A stretch of DNA of 32,088 nt, taken from Bacteroidia bacterium (lineage in GTDB: Bacteria > Bacteroidota > Bacteroidia > SpSt-205). The position numbers and the translations under genes were made by a program. Shown piece by piece: positions 17,313 to 27,104 of this stretch. The notes below the pieces were generated by a model, which saw only the letters and a list, made by a program, of their open reading frames with translations, made no database searches and was not told where the DNA came from. Numbering within the stretch: the stretch's first letter is position 1; each line of letters starts with the position of its first letter. The stretch is from NCBI GenBank assembly GCA_025057135.1, contig JANWXY010000051.1, positions 1 to 32,088 of the forward strand, in the 5' to 3' direction.

Positions 17313-19697
17313 ATGTTTAGACTCGTCGCGTGCATAGCTATATTGTGGGCCCAGCAGAGCACCCCACGAGAACGCTATGTAGATATGGAACACATGCGGC
17401 TACAAGTGCGCTTTGCGCCTGAGCGTGGGACTGTCTACGGGCTCGTCACACATGTATTTAGTGCTCTCAGACCCGACATTGATAGCGTAGTTTTAGATGC
17501 GGTGAAAATTGATGTGGAAGAGGTGCGACACCGAGACCAACCAGTTACATTTCGAAATACAGGGGAGCATCTAATAGTAAGATTTGCGAAACCACTGGCT
17601 CCTGGCGTGCGCGATTCCATCACCATCCGATACATGGCTATGCCTAGGAAAGGGCTCTACTTCATTGGTTGGAAAGACAAAACTGGTCGCGCGCGGAAAC
17701 AAATCTGGACACAAGGGCAAGGCATTGACCATAGACACTGGATTCCTGCTTACGACGACCCTAATGATAAGCTCATTACAGAGACCATCATCACTTTTGA
17801 TGCAAAATATCAGGTCCTCTCTAATGGTACTCTCATAGACACAGTGCGAAATCCCGATGGTAGCCTGACATGGCATTATCGCATGCAGAAGCCGCACAGC
17901 CTGTACCTACTAATGCTTGCAATCGGCGAATATGGAATTGAACGCCGACAGACCAGTAAAGGTTTGCCTTTACTTCTGTACTATTATCCCGACCGGCGTG
18001 AGTGCTGCTTGGAACCGACCTATCGCTATAGTGTGGAGATGGTAGAAAAGTTGGAAGAAGAGCTCGGCGTGCCTTTTCCCTGGGAAAAGTACGCACAAGT
18101 GCCCGTGGCAGACTACATCTATGGGGCTATGGAGAATACCACGGCTACGATATTCGGAGACTTTTTCCACATAGATGACAGAGGATATTTAGACCGTAGC
18201 TATGTAGAAGTGAATGCGCACGAACTCACTCATCAGTGGTTCGGGGATTATGTAACCGCCCGAAATACGGCGCATATTTGGCTTCAGGAGAGTTTCGCAA
18301 CGCATTATGCTCGCTTCTTCATGGGGCTAACTTTTGGTGAAGATGCATATGCTTGGGGGCGACGGACCGAACATACCCTCGCCTTATCAGCAGGACAGAA
18401 AGACAATCTCCCGATTGTTCATCCAAACTCTGGGTATGCTCGGATTTATCAAAAGGGCTCTAGCGTACTGGATATGATGCGCTATACTTTCGGCAATCAA
18501 GTGTATCGCAAAGTCATTACCCACTACCTCAAAAAGCATCCTTACGATGTGGTGGAAACCAACGATCTCTATCAGGCATTCCAAGATGCAGCGGGATTGA
18601 GCCCGGATTGGTTTTTTCAGCAGTGGCTCTACCGAGGCGGAGAACCGCATTATCGCGTTCGTTATCAGAGCATAGAACGAGAAGGCAAAGCATACACGCA
18701 GGTCATCGTGGAGCAGATACAAGACTCAAGTATCGGGCTTTTCAAGATGCCAATAGTTTTTGCTGTTCATTATCAGGATGGGAGCTATGATACCCTTCGG
18801 ACTTGGATAGAGGACCAACGGGAAATCGTGGAGGTACCTAATCCCGGCCGAAAAGCAATTGCTTTTGTCCTGTTTGATCCGGGCGGGTGGATACTCAAGC
18901 AGGTTACCTTTGAGAAGCAGACAGCGGAGCTCTTGGCGCAGTTGCGGGGGGCGCCAGCGATGTTAGACCGGTACGACGCGCTCGTAGGGTTGCGGAAAGT
19001 GCCTATCACCGCTAAGCGTGAAGCGCTCAAGGCAGCATATCGCCGAGAAAAATTCTGGGGTATGCGGGCAGAGATCGCTGCACAACTCGCTGCAGATCCC
19101 ACCAGTATAGATTTCATCAAGGAGGTTCTTACAGACCCTCATCCTCAAGTGCGTTTTGCGGCCTTAGCTAACCTGAATCCTATCCCTGCGACTCTCCGAC
19201 CCGAGTTAGAAAAGCTCCTTCTAGATTCTTCATATGTGGTTCAAGCCTACGCTTTGGAGAGACTAAGCGAGGCTTTTCCTCGGCGGGTGCCAGATTATTT
19301 GAAGCTGACAGCTAATGCTCTGGGTATTGTCGGTCATAATGTGCGTATCAAGCATTTAGAAGTAGCTGCACTCAGTGGAGACAAATCGGCGATGGAGAAG
19401 CTGGTAGATTATGCAAGTCCTGCGTTTGAGTTCCGTACGCGTCAGAATGCTCTCAAAGCGCTTAAGTCCCTGAATGTTTTGCCACCATCTCTACTGCCCC
19501 ATCTTTTTGAGGCGCTTACCTCTCCTAACAATCGTCTTTCTGCCGTAGCCAAGGAGGTTTGTGAATACTGGCTGCAGCAAACCCGCTATCGCCAAACGCT
19601 GGTGGATTACTATCAGCGTCAGAGCTGGGGCCCTACTGAAAAGGGTATTTTGGAGCCCCTTTTCGGGCATAAGCCCGCTACTTTCTACCAGCGCTGA
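17313..19697 (+). CDS. Secreted M1 family aminopeptidase with C-terminal HEAT-like repeats
   Basis: A zinc metallopeptidase of 794 residues that removes N-terminal amino acids from peptides. A 14-residue signal peptide ends at WAQ, so it is exported. The exopeptidase motif GAMEN is at 271-275 and the zinc site is H303-ELT-H307 with E326 (LQESFATH). The N-terminal beta-saddle spans about 20-215 and the thermolysin-like domain about 215-445. From about 560 to 780, repeats such as DPHPQVRFAALANL and DSSYVVQAYALERL look like HEAT repeats, as in TAF2-like M1 proteins; this replaces the usual ERAP1-type C-domain. Its divergent neighbour is the DUF4175 unit. Substrates are unknown; general peptide scavenging is likely. 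Confidence 0.92.
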   Translation: MFRLVACIAILWAQQSTPRERYVDMEHMRLQVRFAPERGTVYGLVTHVFSALRPDIDSVVLDAVKIDVEEVRHRDQPVTFRNTGEHLIVRFAKPLAPGVRDSITIRYMAMPRKGLYFIGWKDKTGRARKQIWTQGQGIDHRHWIPAYDDPNDKLITETIITFDAKYQVLSNGTLIDTVRNPDGSLTWHYRMQKPHSLYLLMLAIGEYGIERRQTSKGLPLLLYYYPDRRECCLEPTYRYSVEMVEKLEEELGVPFPWEKYAQVPVADYIYGAMENTTATIFGDFFHIDDRGYLDRSYVEVNAHELTHQWFGDYVTARNTAHIWLQESFATHYARFFMGLTFGEDAYAWGRRTEHTLALSAGQKDNLPIVHPNSGYARIYQKGSSVLDMMRYTFGNQVYRKVITHYLKKHPYDVVETNDLYQAFQDAAGLSPDWFFQQWLYRGGEPHYRVRYQSIEREGKAYTQVIVEQIQDSSIGLFKMPIVFAVHYQDGSYDTLRTWIEDQREIVEVPNPGRKAIAFVLFDPGGWILKQVTFEKQTAELLAQLRGAPAMLDRYDALVGLRKVPITAKREALKAAYRREKFWGMRAEIAAQLAADPTSIDFIKEVLTDPHPQVRFAALANLNPIPATLRPELEKLLLDSSYVVQAYALERLSEAFPRRVPDYLKLTANALGIVGHNVRIKHLEVAALSGDKSAMEKLVDYASPAFEFRTRQNALKALKSLNVLPPSLLPHLFEALTSPNNRLSAVAKEVCEYWLQQTRYRQTLVDYYQRQSWGPTEKGILEPLFGHKPATFYQR

Positions 19698-19805
19698 GGG
19701 AGAAAAAGCTGTTTGGGAAGCCCTATACGCTGCATAGGCATATCCTGCTATTGCTGAGGTTTTTTACCTATAGTTCTACTTGAAAGGGCTGTGAAGCAAC
19801 CCGGG

Positions 19806-19814
19806 TACTTTTGC
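19806..19814 (+). promoter_or_regulatory. Candidate upstream promoter of the GT-C-like gene
   Basis: TACTTTTGC is a full match to TAnnTTTGC, 23 bases upstream of a second match at 19829. It could give a short leader of about 20 bases. Confidence 0.35.
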
Positions 19815-19828
19815 CTTTCGCTTCTGTT

Positions 19829-19837
19829 TATATTTGC
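19829..19837 (+). promoter_or_regulatory. Probable proximal promoter of the GT-C-like gene
   Basis: TATATTTGC is a full match to TAnnTTTGC, ending two bases before GTG 19840. This helps to decide the start, because the alternative TTG at 19834 lies inside the element. Confidence 0.5.
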
Positions 19838-19839
19838 TT

Positions 19840-21363
19840 GTGCGATTTCGGCTTGGGAAGCCTTATCAGTGGAGTCTCTTAGCGTTTCTAACTACGGTGG
19901 CTTACTGGCCCCTCACGCTGAATAAGCGAGATTTGCTCTACAGCTCCCCTGAACAGATTGAGCACTGCCAGGAAAATCTGTATTGCAGGCATAATCTGCT
20001 TCTTTTTCCTATTCAGCTCGTCGCAGAGCATGGAGATACTTGGAGTTATATCTATCCCATAGAGTACCTTTTCAAACAGGGGGTTTACTGGGATGATTAC
20101 AGGACGCCGGGGTACGGTGCACCTTATGCTTTGTTTAGGCTGCTTACCAGAAGTCCAGAGGTATCCTTATGGCTATTAGCGCTTTTTCAGCTCATCGTCT
20201 GGTCTATTGCCGTGGGGCTGACTTTGTACGAGCTTCAAAAGCGTGGTATACCTGCCATATGGATTTTAGGTTTGAACTTTCTGCTCTGTTTCTCTCCCGT
20301 AGCTTATCATACCCGGCTATTAGGGACGGAGAGCTTAACGACCGCCTTAACCCTCCTCGGTGCTGTTTTCTTGCTGAGAAAGAAGTTTTTCCTTTCTGGG
20401 TTAGCTTTCACCTGGGTCTTTTTCCTTCGCCCAGCGAATGGCATATATATCCCATTAGTTGGGGTGTGGATTATTTATACGGAGAGGAAACTACTGACCA
20501 GAGGTCTAATCTACTTTTCATTGCCATTCATCATTTTGGAAGGCGCATGGGTGTATAGAAACCTTGCTTTTCATGGGGATTTTAGACCATTTTTCGGTTC
20601 TAAGAGCCTAAACTATCCATTTCTGCTTGCGAGAAGTGACATTTACATTTTGAGATATGCATATGCGATTGGCGAAGGGGAAATATCGAAGCGATCAGAG
20701 CATGGCAATATTCATAACATTCTTACTTGCCACAGTTTCACACCAGCTTCTCTCCAGATGATTAGAGAAGCCGTACCGCCTTGGGCATTTGGGGAGGGAT
20801 GTACACCAGAAAGCCTTCAGAAGGCCTCGGTATTGGGGTGTTATTTAGCCCATTCGGCTACTTACTCTATTGATCCGCCAGAGACCTTGTATCATGGGAA
20901 AGTTTATAAAGATTTGGAGTATGTAGTTACACATTTTGCTCCTAATGCCGATGACTGCGAAAAGGAGCTTCAAATGATACAGATACTTGATCGCTGTACT
21001 GCCTGCGCCGAAAGGAATTCAAAATCACTCAAAGTTTGGGCTGAGAAATGGCTCAGGATGCTCAAGGAAATTGCATATAGGCCCGGATTTTCAGATCAGA
21101 TAATGGACAAAAAACGCCTTTTTGTGAAGAAAGTCTACTATAACATCTACTTTTTGGTCAGCTTGTTTGCGATTTTTGCGGCTGTATTTATGATCTTCAA
21201 GGACCGTAATGGAGCGTTATTGGGGATATTGTATTTAGCGCCGATAGTGACCCATTTAGCTCTGGGATATTTTGAGAGAAGGTACCTTGATATTTTATTT
21301 CCAACCGGAGTTTTCTGCATAGGGCTCTTCATGGTATGGTGGCGACGCAGGGGGGCGACTTGA
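19840..21363 (+). CDS. Polytopic membrane protein, GT-C glycosyltransferase-like
   Basis: About 507 residues with roughly nine to eleven membrane helices, in two groups split by a soluble loop of about 160 residues (about 255-415). After the first helix, the loop contains WDDYRTPGYGAP (about 84-95), an Asp pair followed by R-x-P-G-Y, as in lipid-linked-sugar glycosyltransferases of the GT-C fold. The large loop has several cysteines, including CTAC. No named family can be assigned. I chose GTG 19840 because it directly follows the promoter-like element; TTG 19834 is the alternative. By eye the gene is clearly poorer in G+C than gap or pgk beside it, which may mean acquisition. A surface-glycan role is inferred. 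Confidence 0.65.
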   Translation: MRFRLGKPYQWSLLAFLTTVAYWPLTLNKRDLLYSSPEQIEHCQENLYCRHNLLLFPIQLVAEHGDTWSYIYPIEYLFKQGVYWDDYRTPGYGAPYALFRLLTRSPEVSLWLLALFQLIVWSIAVGLTLYELQKRGIPAIWILGLNFLLCFSPVAYHTRLLGTESLTTALTLLGAVFLLRKKFFLSGLAFTWVFFLRPANGIYIPLVGVWIIYTERKLLTRGLIYFSLPFIILEGAWVYRNLAFHGDFRPFFGSKSLNYPFLLARSDIYILRYAYAIGEGEISKRSEHGNIHNILTCHSFTPASLQMIREAVPPWAFGEGCTPESLQKASVLGCYLAHSATYSIDPPETLYHGKVYKDLEYVVTHFAPNADDCEKELQMIQILDRCTACAERNSKSLKVWAEKWLRMLKEIAYRPGFSDQIMDKKRLFVKKVYYNIYFLVSLFAIFAAVFMIFKDRNGALLGILYLAPIVTHLALGYFERRYLDILFPTGVFCIGLFMVWWRRRGAT

Positions 21364-21369
21364 GTATGA

Positions 21370-22425
<1,056 letters not shown>

Positions 22426-22428
22426 GGT

Positions 22429-23613
22429 ATGCAGCGCCTACCTTCGCTGAGAAATGCCTCCCTGAAAGGCAAACGGGCTTTTGTGCGTGTAGATTTTAAT
22501 GTGCCGATTGAAGATGGAAAGATAACGGACGATAGACGGATACGTGGCGCTCTACCTACGATAAATTACCTCTTGGAGTCTGGAGCCGGAGTAGTGCTTT
22601 GTTCCCATTTAGGACGACCTAAAGATGGACAACCAGACCCCAAGCACTCCCTCGCGCCGGTGAGAGCGCACTTAGAAACTTTACTACGGCGCACCGTTGG
22701 CTGGATTGAAGACCCTTTTAAGCCTTTTGCGGTTCAGCCGGGCGAGGTATACTTGATGGAAAACATCCGATTTTTTCCTGGGGAGACGAAAAACGATACC
22801 GAACTGGCGCGGGCTCTGGCCGAATGGGCGGACCTATATGTAAGTGATGCTTTCGGCTCTTTGCATAGAGCACATGCCTCCGTGGAAGCTTTGGCCCGCT
22901 TTCTACCTGAAAGGTATGCGGGTTTCCTTGTAGAAGCTGAATGGGAAAATGCCCAGCGCGTTCTTACTCAGATACAATCTCCATACCTCGTCGTAGTTGG
23001 GGGGGCAAAGGTTAGCGATAAACTGCCGCTCCTTCAAAACCTTTTACCCCGTTTGGATAGATTGCTTATTGGCGGCGGGATGAGTTATACTTTTCTATTT
23101 GCTCTGAACCAGCCCATCGGACGTTCATTATTGGAGAAAGAGCAAGTGGAGGCGGCTCGTCATATTCTCGCCGAAGCTGAACGGCTTAGCAAAAAAGTTT
23201 TGCTTCCAGTAGACTCGGTGGCTGCGACCGAGTTCAGCGCAGGAGCGCCTGCTCGGGTTTTTCGGCATGATGATGGTACATTTCCGGAGGAGTACATGGG
23301 GCTGGATATTGGTCCTGCTACTATTCAAGCTGCCGCTCAGTTCATTACTGGTAGCCGGACTATTCTATGGAATGGTCCTATGGGAGTATTTGAATGGGAG
23401 GCATTTCGGCAAGGCACGCAGAAAGTGGCTGAGTTCATCGCTGCGGAAACTGCTACCGGAGCATATAGCCTCGTCGGGGGAGGCGATACTGCTGCCGCCG
23501 CTGAAGTCGTCGGGGTCACAGAAAAAGTAAGCTTCATTTCCACTGGGGGAGGAGCTTTGTTAGAGCTTCTCAGCGGAGAAACTCTCCCTGGCATCGCTGC
23601 TCTTCTGTCATGA
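22429..23613 (+). CDS. pgk: Phosphoglycerate kinase
   Basis: PGK transfers a phosphate from 1,3-bisphosphoglycerate to ADP. The 394 residues match the bacterial monomeric enzyme. Visible signatures are RVDFNVPIEDGKITDDRRI at about 20-38, SHLGRP, ENIRFFPGETKND, the nucleotide-binding GGAKVSDK, NGPMGVFEWEAF and VGGGDTAAA close to the C-terminus. It starts three bases after the gap stop and its TGA overlaps the ATG of the thioredoxin-like gene (ATGA). Confidence 0.96.
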   Translation: MQRLPSLRNASLKGKRAFVRVDFNVPIEDGKITDDRRIRGALPTINYLLESGAGVVLCSHLGRPKDGQPDPKHSLAPVRAHLETLLRRTVGWIEDPFKPFAVQPGEVYLMENIRFFPGETKNDTELARALAEWADLYVSDAFGSLHRAHASVEALARFLPERYAGFLVEAEWENAQRVLTQIQSPYLVVVGGAKVSDKLPLLQNLLPRLDRLLIGGGMSYTFLFALNQPIGRSLLEKEQVEAARHILAEAERLSKKVLLPVDSVAATEFSAGAPARVFRHDDGTFPEEYMGLDIGPATIQAAAQFITGSRTILWNGPMGVFEWEAFRQGTQKVAEFIAAETATGAYSLVGGGDTAAAAEVVGVTEKVSFISTGGGALLELLSGETLPGIAALLS

Positions 23614-24104
23614 GACTCTGGCAAATAGTCGGACTTTTAGCACCGCTTTATGCCCAGATTCTCTGGCAGGAAATAAATACTGCTTTCCAACGAGCTCAGG
23701 TCCTGGACCGCTTACTGCTTATTTATATCTATACGCCCTGGTGCAGTCTATGTAAAATGATGGAGCAGAATACATGGGAGCATCCAACTATCGCCGTATT
23801 TGCTACGAAAAATTTCCACTGTGTACGGTTGAATGCCGAAGCTCGGGATTCTATCTTCTTCAAGGGAACTTACTTTCCCTACTTGACAGAACTGCATGCC
23901 AATCAGCTGGCATACCTTTTGCTAAATGGCAAGATGGAATATCCGGCGCTCGTGATTATGGAGCCTTCTGGAAACGTGTTACTGACCATAAATGGATACA
24001 TTTCCCTCCGTTTGATGGATGAGATACTTCGCTATTTCGGAGCTGGATTTTATCGCAGGATGTCGTGGGAAGAGTTTCAAAAAACTTATCCATCTCAGCT
24101 ATGA
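23610..24104 (+). CDS. Secreted thioredoxin-fold protein
   Basis: A protein of 164 residues. A signal peptide of about 15 residues ends in LYAQ. The thioredoxin-like active site is W44-C45-S-L-C48-K, preceded by LLLIYIYTPW, a beta strand leading into the CxxC. The cis-Pro region is probably YPALVIMEPSG. The layout resembles thioredoxin-7/DUF255-type proteins with a CxxC at the helix start. It should work in the periplasm, as a disulfide reductase or oxidase. It is linked by ATGA overlaps to pgk and grpE, an odd place for an exported redox protein; the link may be no more than operon packing. Confidence 0.82.
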   Translation: MRLWQIVGLLAPLYAQILWQEINTAFQRAQVLDRLLLIYIYTPWCSLCKMMEQNTWEHPTIAVFATKNFHCVRLNAEARDSIFFKGTYFPYLTELHANQLAYLLLNGKMEYPALVIMEPSGNVLLTINGYISLRLMDEILRYFGAGFYRRMSWEEFQKTYPSQL

Positions 24105-24673
24105 CAGAACGAGAGTTTGCTGACGCCCAAGTGCCAATTCAAGAGTCTCCTCCCGAGGAGTCGGTAGTGAGCGAAGTCTCGCCAGCCGATACCCACGAGG
24201 CGGAAAAGCCTCTGTATGCTGAGGAAATCTCTCGGTTACAGGCAGAAGTTGAAAGCTGGAAAGATAAAGCCCTGCGTACAGCGGCTGAACTGGAAAATTA
24301 TCGTCGGCGCGTTCAGCGAGACCTGCCTCATCAGCTCCTCCAAGCCCAAATGGATATTTTGCGTCCTTTGCTCTCTGTGTTGGATAATCTTGAACGAGGT
24401 TTAGCCGCAGCTCAGGAAGCACCAGATTTAGAACGGCTTAAGGAAGGAGTGGCGCTCATTCATCGGCAGTTTCATCACACACTCCAGAAGCTTTCTGTGG
24501 AGATTATCCGTCCAGAAGTAGGGGCTCTGCCTGACCCGCGATATCATGAGGTCCTTTCTACTATACCGGCCTCGGAGGGTGTGCAGCCGCACACCATAGT
24601 AGAAGTGGTAGAGCCAGGCTACTTGTATCATGGACAGCTTCTGCGTCCTGCTCGTGTCATTACTACGGAATGA
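24101..24673 (+). CDS. grpE: Nucleotide exchange factor GrpE
   Basis: GrpE releases ADP from DnaK. The 190 residues start with an acidic disordered tail, followed by a coiled coil (about 40-75) with [18 protein letters not shown] and then [25 protein letters not shown] and [12 protein letters not shown]. The C-terminal beta domain ends in [15 protein letters not shown], as in other GrpE. The start at 24101 gives an ATGA overlap with the thioredoxin-like gene; an earlier in-frame start at 24065 would lie deep inside that gene and adds a non-conserved N-terminus. The dnaJ gene overlaps its stop by ATGA. The partner dnaK is not in the window. Confidence 0.95.
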   Translation: MTEREFADAQVPIQESPPEESVVSEVSPADTHEAEKPLYAEEISRLQAEVESWKDKALRTAAELENYRRRVQRDLPHQLLQAQMDILRPLLSVLDNLERGLAAAQEAPDLERLKEGVALIHRQFHHTLQKLSVEIIRPEVGALPDPRYHEVLSTIPASEGVQPHTIVEVVEPGYLYHGQLLRPARVITTE

Positions 24674-25782
24674 AGAAGGATTATTATGCTATTTTAGGTG
24701 TCAGTAGGGATGCTGATGCCGAGACTATCAAGCGCGCTTATCGTCGGCTTGCATTGGAATATCATCCAGACCGCAATCCTGGCAATAAGCAAGCAGAGGA
24801 GCGTTTCAAAGAAATCGCTGAAGCTTATGAGGTCCTAAGTAATCCTGAAAGGCGTCGTCAGTATGATCTTTTTGGCACGTCAGGTGGAGGGGTAGGCGTG
24901 GAAGCAGAGACCATATTTTCTCAGACTGTTGAAGAGTTTATCAGCAGCTTCTTTGGAGGAGGGAGAAGGGGGCGACGCCCTCAAGAAGTTACTGGCGAAG
25001 ATGTTCGCATTCTGTTAGAGTTGTCATTGGAGGAGGTTGCGAATGGCGCTGAAAGAGAAGTAGAGTATCTGCGCGACGATATATGTGAAACCTGTGGAGG
25101 CACAGCCAGCTCGAGCAAACGTCCTCCCCAAACTTGTCCCACCTGTGGCGGTACAGGTCAGGTAGCCTATCGGGTGGGCGGAGGATTTTTCCAGCAGATA
25201 GTGTATCAAACCTGTCCCGATTGTCGAGGATCCGGCATGCGGATCATAGACCCCTGTTCAGCCTGTGGAGGTACAGGCCTTCGGAGAAAGCTCCATAAGC
25301 AGCTTGTACAGATACCTCCTGGGGCTGCTGGCGGGATGACATTGGCTCTGAAAGGTGCAGGTCATCGCGGCCCATGGGGAGGGCGTGCGGGTGATCTTTT
25401 GATCGAGATTCAGGAAAAGCCTCACCCTGTATTTAGCCGAGAGGGTGACAATCTTATCTACGAAACTTGGGTTTCTTATCCAGAACTTGTACTTGGAACG
25501 ACCCTGAACATACCTACCTTAAGTGGGGAAAGCACTTCTCTCCGAGTGCCGCCGGGCACACATTCAGGAGAGATTTTTAGATTACAGGGTAAGGGACTCC
25601 CTCGATATAGTAGTCGCAAACGAGGTGATATGATAGTTCAAGTACATGTATGGGTCCCCCCCAAGGTCGGTAGTGAGGAAAAGCGTTTATTAGAGACTAT
25701 GCGTGACACCAAGGCTTTTCAGCCTACCGAACGCAAACCCGAAAAGCACTTTTGGAGGCGGGTGAAAGATTTATTCAAATAG
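24670..25782 (+). CDS. dnaJ: Chaperone DnaJ
   Basis: DnaJ delivers unfolded proteins to DnaK and stimulates its ATPase. The 370 residues have the full type I layout: J domain with HPD at 32-34, a Gly/Phe-rich linker (about 70-105), four CxxCxGxG zinc repeats ([32 protein letters not shown]) and a C-terminal substrate domain. The first repeat ends in GTA instead of GxG. It closes the gap-dnaJ unit. The next gene (aminotransferase) is convergent, 38 bases away, without a convincing terminator. Confidence 0.96.
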   Translation: MKKDYYAILGVSRDADAETIKRAYRRLALEYHPDRNPGNKQAEERFKEIAEAYEVLSNPERRRQYDLFGTSGGGVGVEAETIFSQTVEEFISSFFGGGRRGRRPQEVTGEDVRILLELSLEEVANGAEREVEYLRDDICETCGGTASSSKRPPQTCPTCGGTGQVAYRVGGGFFQQIVYQTCPDCRGSGMRIIDPCSACGGTGLRRKLHKQLVQIPPGAAGGMTLALKGAGHRGPWGGRAGDLLIEIQEKPHPVFSREGDNLIYETWVSYPELVLGTTLNIPTLSGESTSLRVPPGTHSGEIFRLQGKGLPRYSSRKRGDMIVQVHVWVPPKVGSEEKRLLETMRDTKAFQPTERKPEKHFWRRVKDLFK

Positions 25783-25820
25783 TAGGAAATGCCCGAGCCT
25801 ATTTGTCTGCCTGTAGTATC

Positions 25821-27032
25821 CTACAAGATGGGCACCTGTTCCCGAGCGTAAATGTTTAGAGCTGTGCGTAAGATTTCTACTGCCTGCTCCAGATAGGAGT
25901 TTTCCAAGACATAAGCAATGCGGACTAAGTTTCGCCCTTTATCTGGGTTGGAGAAAAATCCGGTTCCCGGAGCAATCATGACAGTGGTCCCGTCTATATC
26001 AAATCGTTCTAACAGCCACTGAGCGAAGGCATCGCTATCAGCAACGGGCAGCTTAGGCATTAGATAAAAAGCCCCTTGGACCGTAGCGACGGTCACCCCT
26101 GGTATGGAGCGTAGCCCTTCTGTCAGAGTGTCGCGTCGCTTTTGAAAAGTATCTCTGACGTAATCGTAATGCGCTTTCGGCAAAGAAAGCAAGGCTAATC
26201 CCCCGATCTGTCCTAAGGTAGGGGGGGCAAGACGGGCTTGTGCCCACTTTAGTGCAGCGTTGATTATATCTGTATTGCGGGAAACCAGAGCCCCTATCCT
26301 TGCGCCGCAGGCAGAGTAGCGCTTAGAGAGTGTATCTACGACGACTACGAAGTCTTCCGCCCCTTCTACTTCCAGTGCCGAGAAAAACTTTTCACCGTCA
26401 TAACAGTAATCACGATAGGACTCATCACTGAGAAGGTATAGGTCGTGGCGGCGACAAATGTCGGCGATTTTTCGTACCTCAGCTTCTGAGTAAAGCTTTC
26501 CCGTGGGGTTTGAAGGATTGCAGAGGAGAATCCCCCGGGTGTACTCATTTATAGCTGCCTCTAAGGTCTCTGGTGCAGGTAGAGCAAAGTCATCTTCAAT
26601 ATAGCTCTGAATGGGACGGAGGGTAACCCCCGTCGCCCACCCCAGTCCGATGTAGTTTGCGTAGGTAGGCTCTATTACGATTACTTCATCATTAGGGGAG
26701 AAAAGGGTGAGAAAAGCAAATAAAAGGGCCTCAGACCCCCCTGTGGTAGTGAGAAAATGCTGCGCCTCCAAAGGAATGTTGTAAATCTCGTTATAAAAAC
26801 GGGCATACGCTTCTCGGAAAGCAGGCATTCCAGCAGACTCGGTATAGTCCAGAACCTTAATCTGTGCTTTTTGGATAGCAGTCCAGAATTCAGATGGGGT
26901 CGGTAAGTCTGGTTGCCCGATATTTAGGTGGAGGACCTTTTTCCCACGCGACTTAGCGGCAGTCGCATAAGGAACTAACTTTCTGATCGGTGAAGGAGGG
27001 ACTTTTTCTGCGCGCTCTGATAACTTGTACAT
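25821..27032 (-). CDS. Class I/II pyridoxal-phosphate aminotransferase (aspartate aminotransferase-like)
   Basis: The protein has 403 residues from the chosen start, MYKLSERAEKVPPSPIRKL. It has the fold type I signatures: HLNIGQPDLPTP, SEALLFAFLTLFSPNDEVIVIEPTYANY, CNPSNPTGKLYSEAEV and the PLP lysine K237 in DTLSKRYSACGARIGALVS. This SKRYSACGARIG group is usually annotated as aspartate aminotransferase-like; the substrate cannot be fixed from sequence. I placed the start at ATG 27032 because a promoter-like TACCTTCG lies five bases upstream; ATGs at 27074 and 27056 are possible but lie before it. It is probably monocistronic, 72 bases after pyrG. Confidence 0.88.
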   Translation of the reverse strand: MYKLSERAEKVPPSPIRKLVPYATAAKSRGKKVLHLNIGQPDLPTPSEFWTAIQKAQIKVLDYTESAGMPAFREAYARFYNEIYNIPLEAQHFLTTTGGSEALLFAFLTLFSPNDEVIVIEPTYANYIGLGWATGVTLRPIQSYIEDDFALPAPETLEAAINEYTRGILLCNPSNPTGKLYSEAEVRKIADICRRHDLYLLSDESYRDYCYDGEKFFSALEVEGAEDFVVVVDTLSKRYSACGARIGALVSRNTDIINAALKWAQARLAPPTLGQIGGLALLSLPKAHYDYVRDTFQKRRDTLTEGLRSIPGVTVATVQGAFYLMPKLPVADSDAFAQWLLERFDIDGTTVMIAPGTGFFSNPDKGRNLVRIAYVLENSYLEQAVEILRTALNIYAREQVPIL

Positions 27033-27037
27033 ATCAA

Positions 27038-27045
27038 CGAAGGTA
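27038..27045 (-). promoter_or_regulatory. Candidate promoter of the aminotransferase gene
   Basis: The minus strand reads TACCTTCG, one mismatch from TAnnTTTG, five bases before ATG 27032. If correct it excludes the longer starts. Confidence 0.4.
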
Positions 27046-27104
27046 TAACAAATCATGTAAGTGGGTAGAGGCATATAAGCTGGCTTCGGTCCCTTTACCC
27101 AAGA

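Noticed and set aside
24065-24100. Longer GrpE start inside the thioredoxin-like gene
   Set aside because: The added residues are not GrpE-like and the ATGA overlap at 24101 follows the pattern of the operon.
25812-25825. Hairpin TGTAG-TATC-CTACA between dnaJ and the aminotransferase gene
   Set aside because: A five-base stem without a T-run on either strand is too weak to call a terminator.
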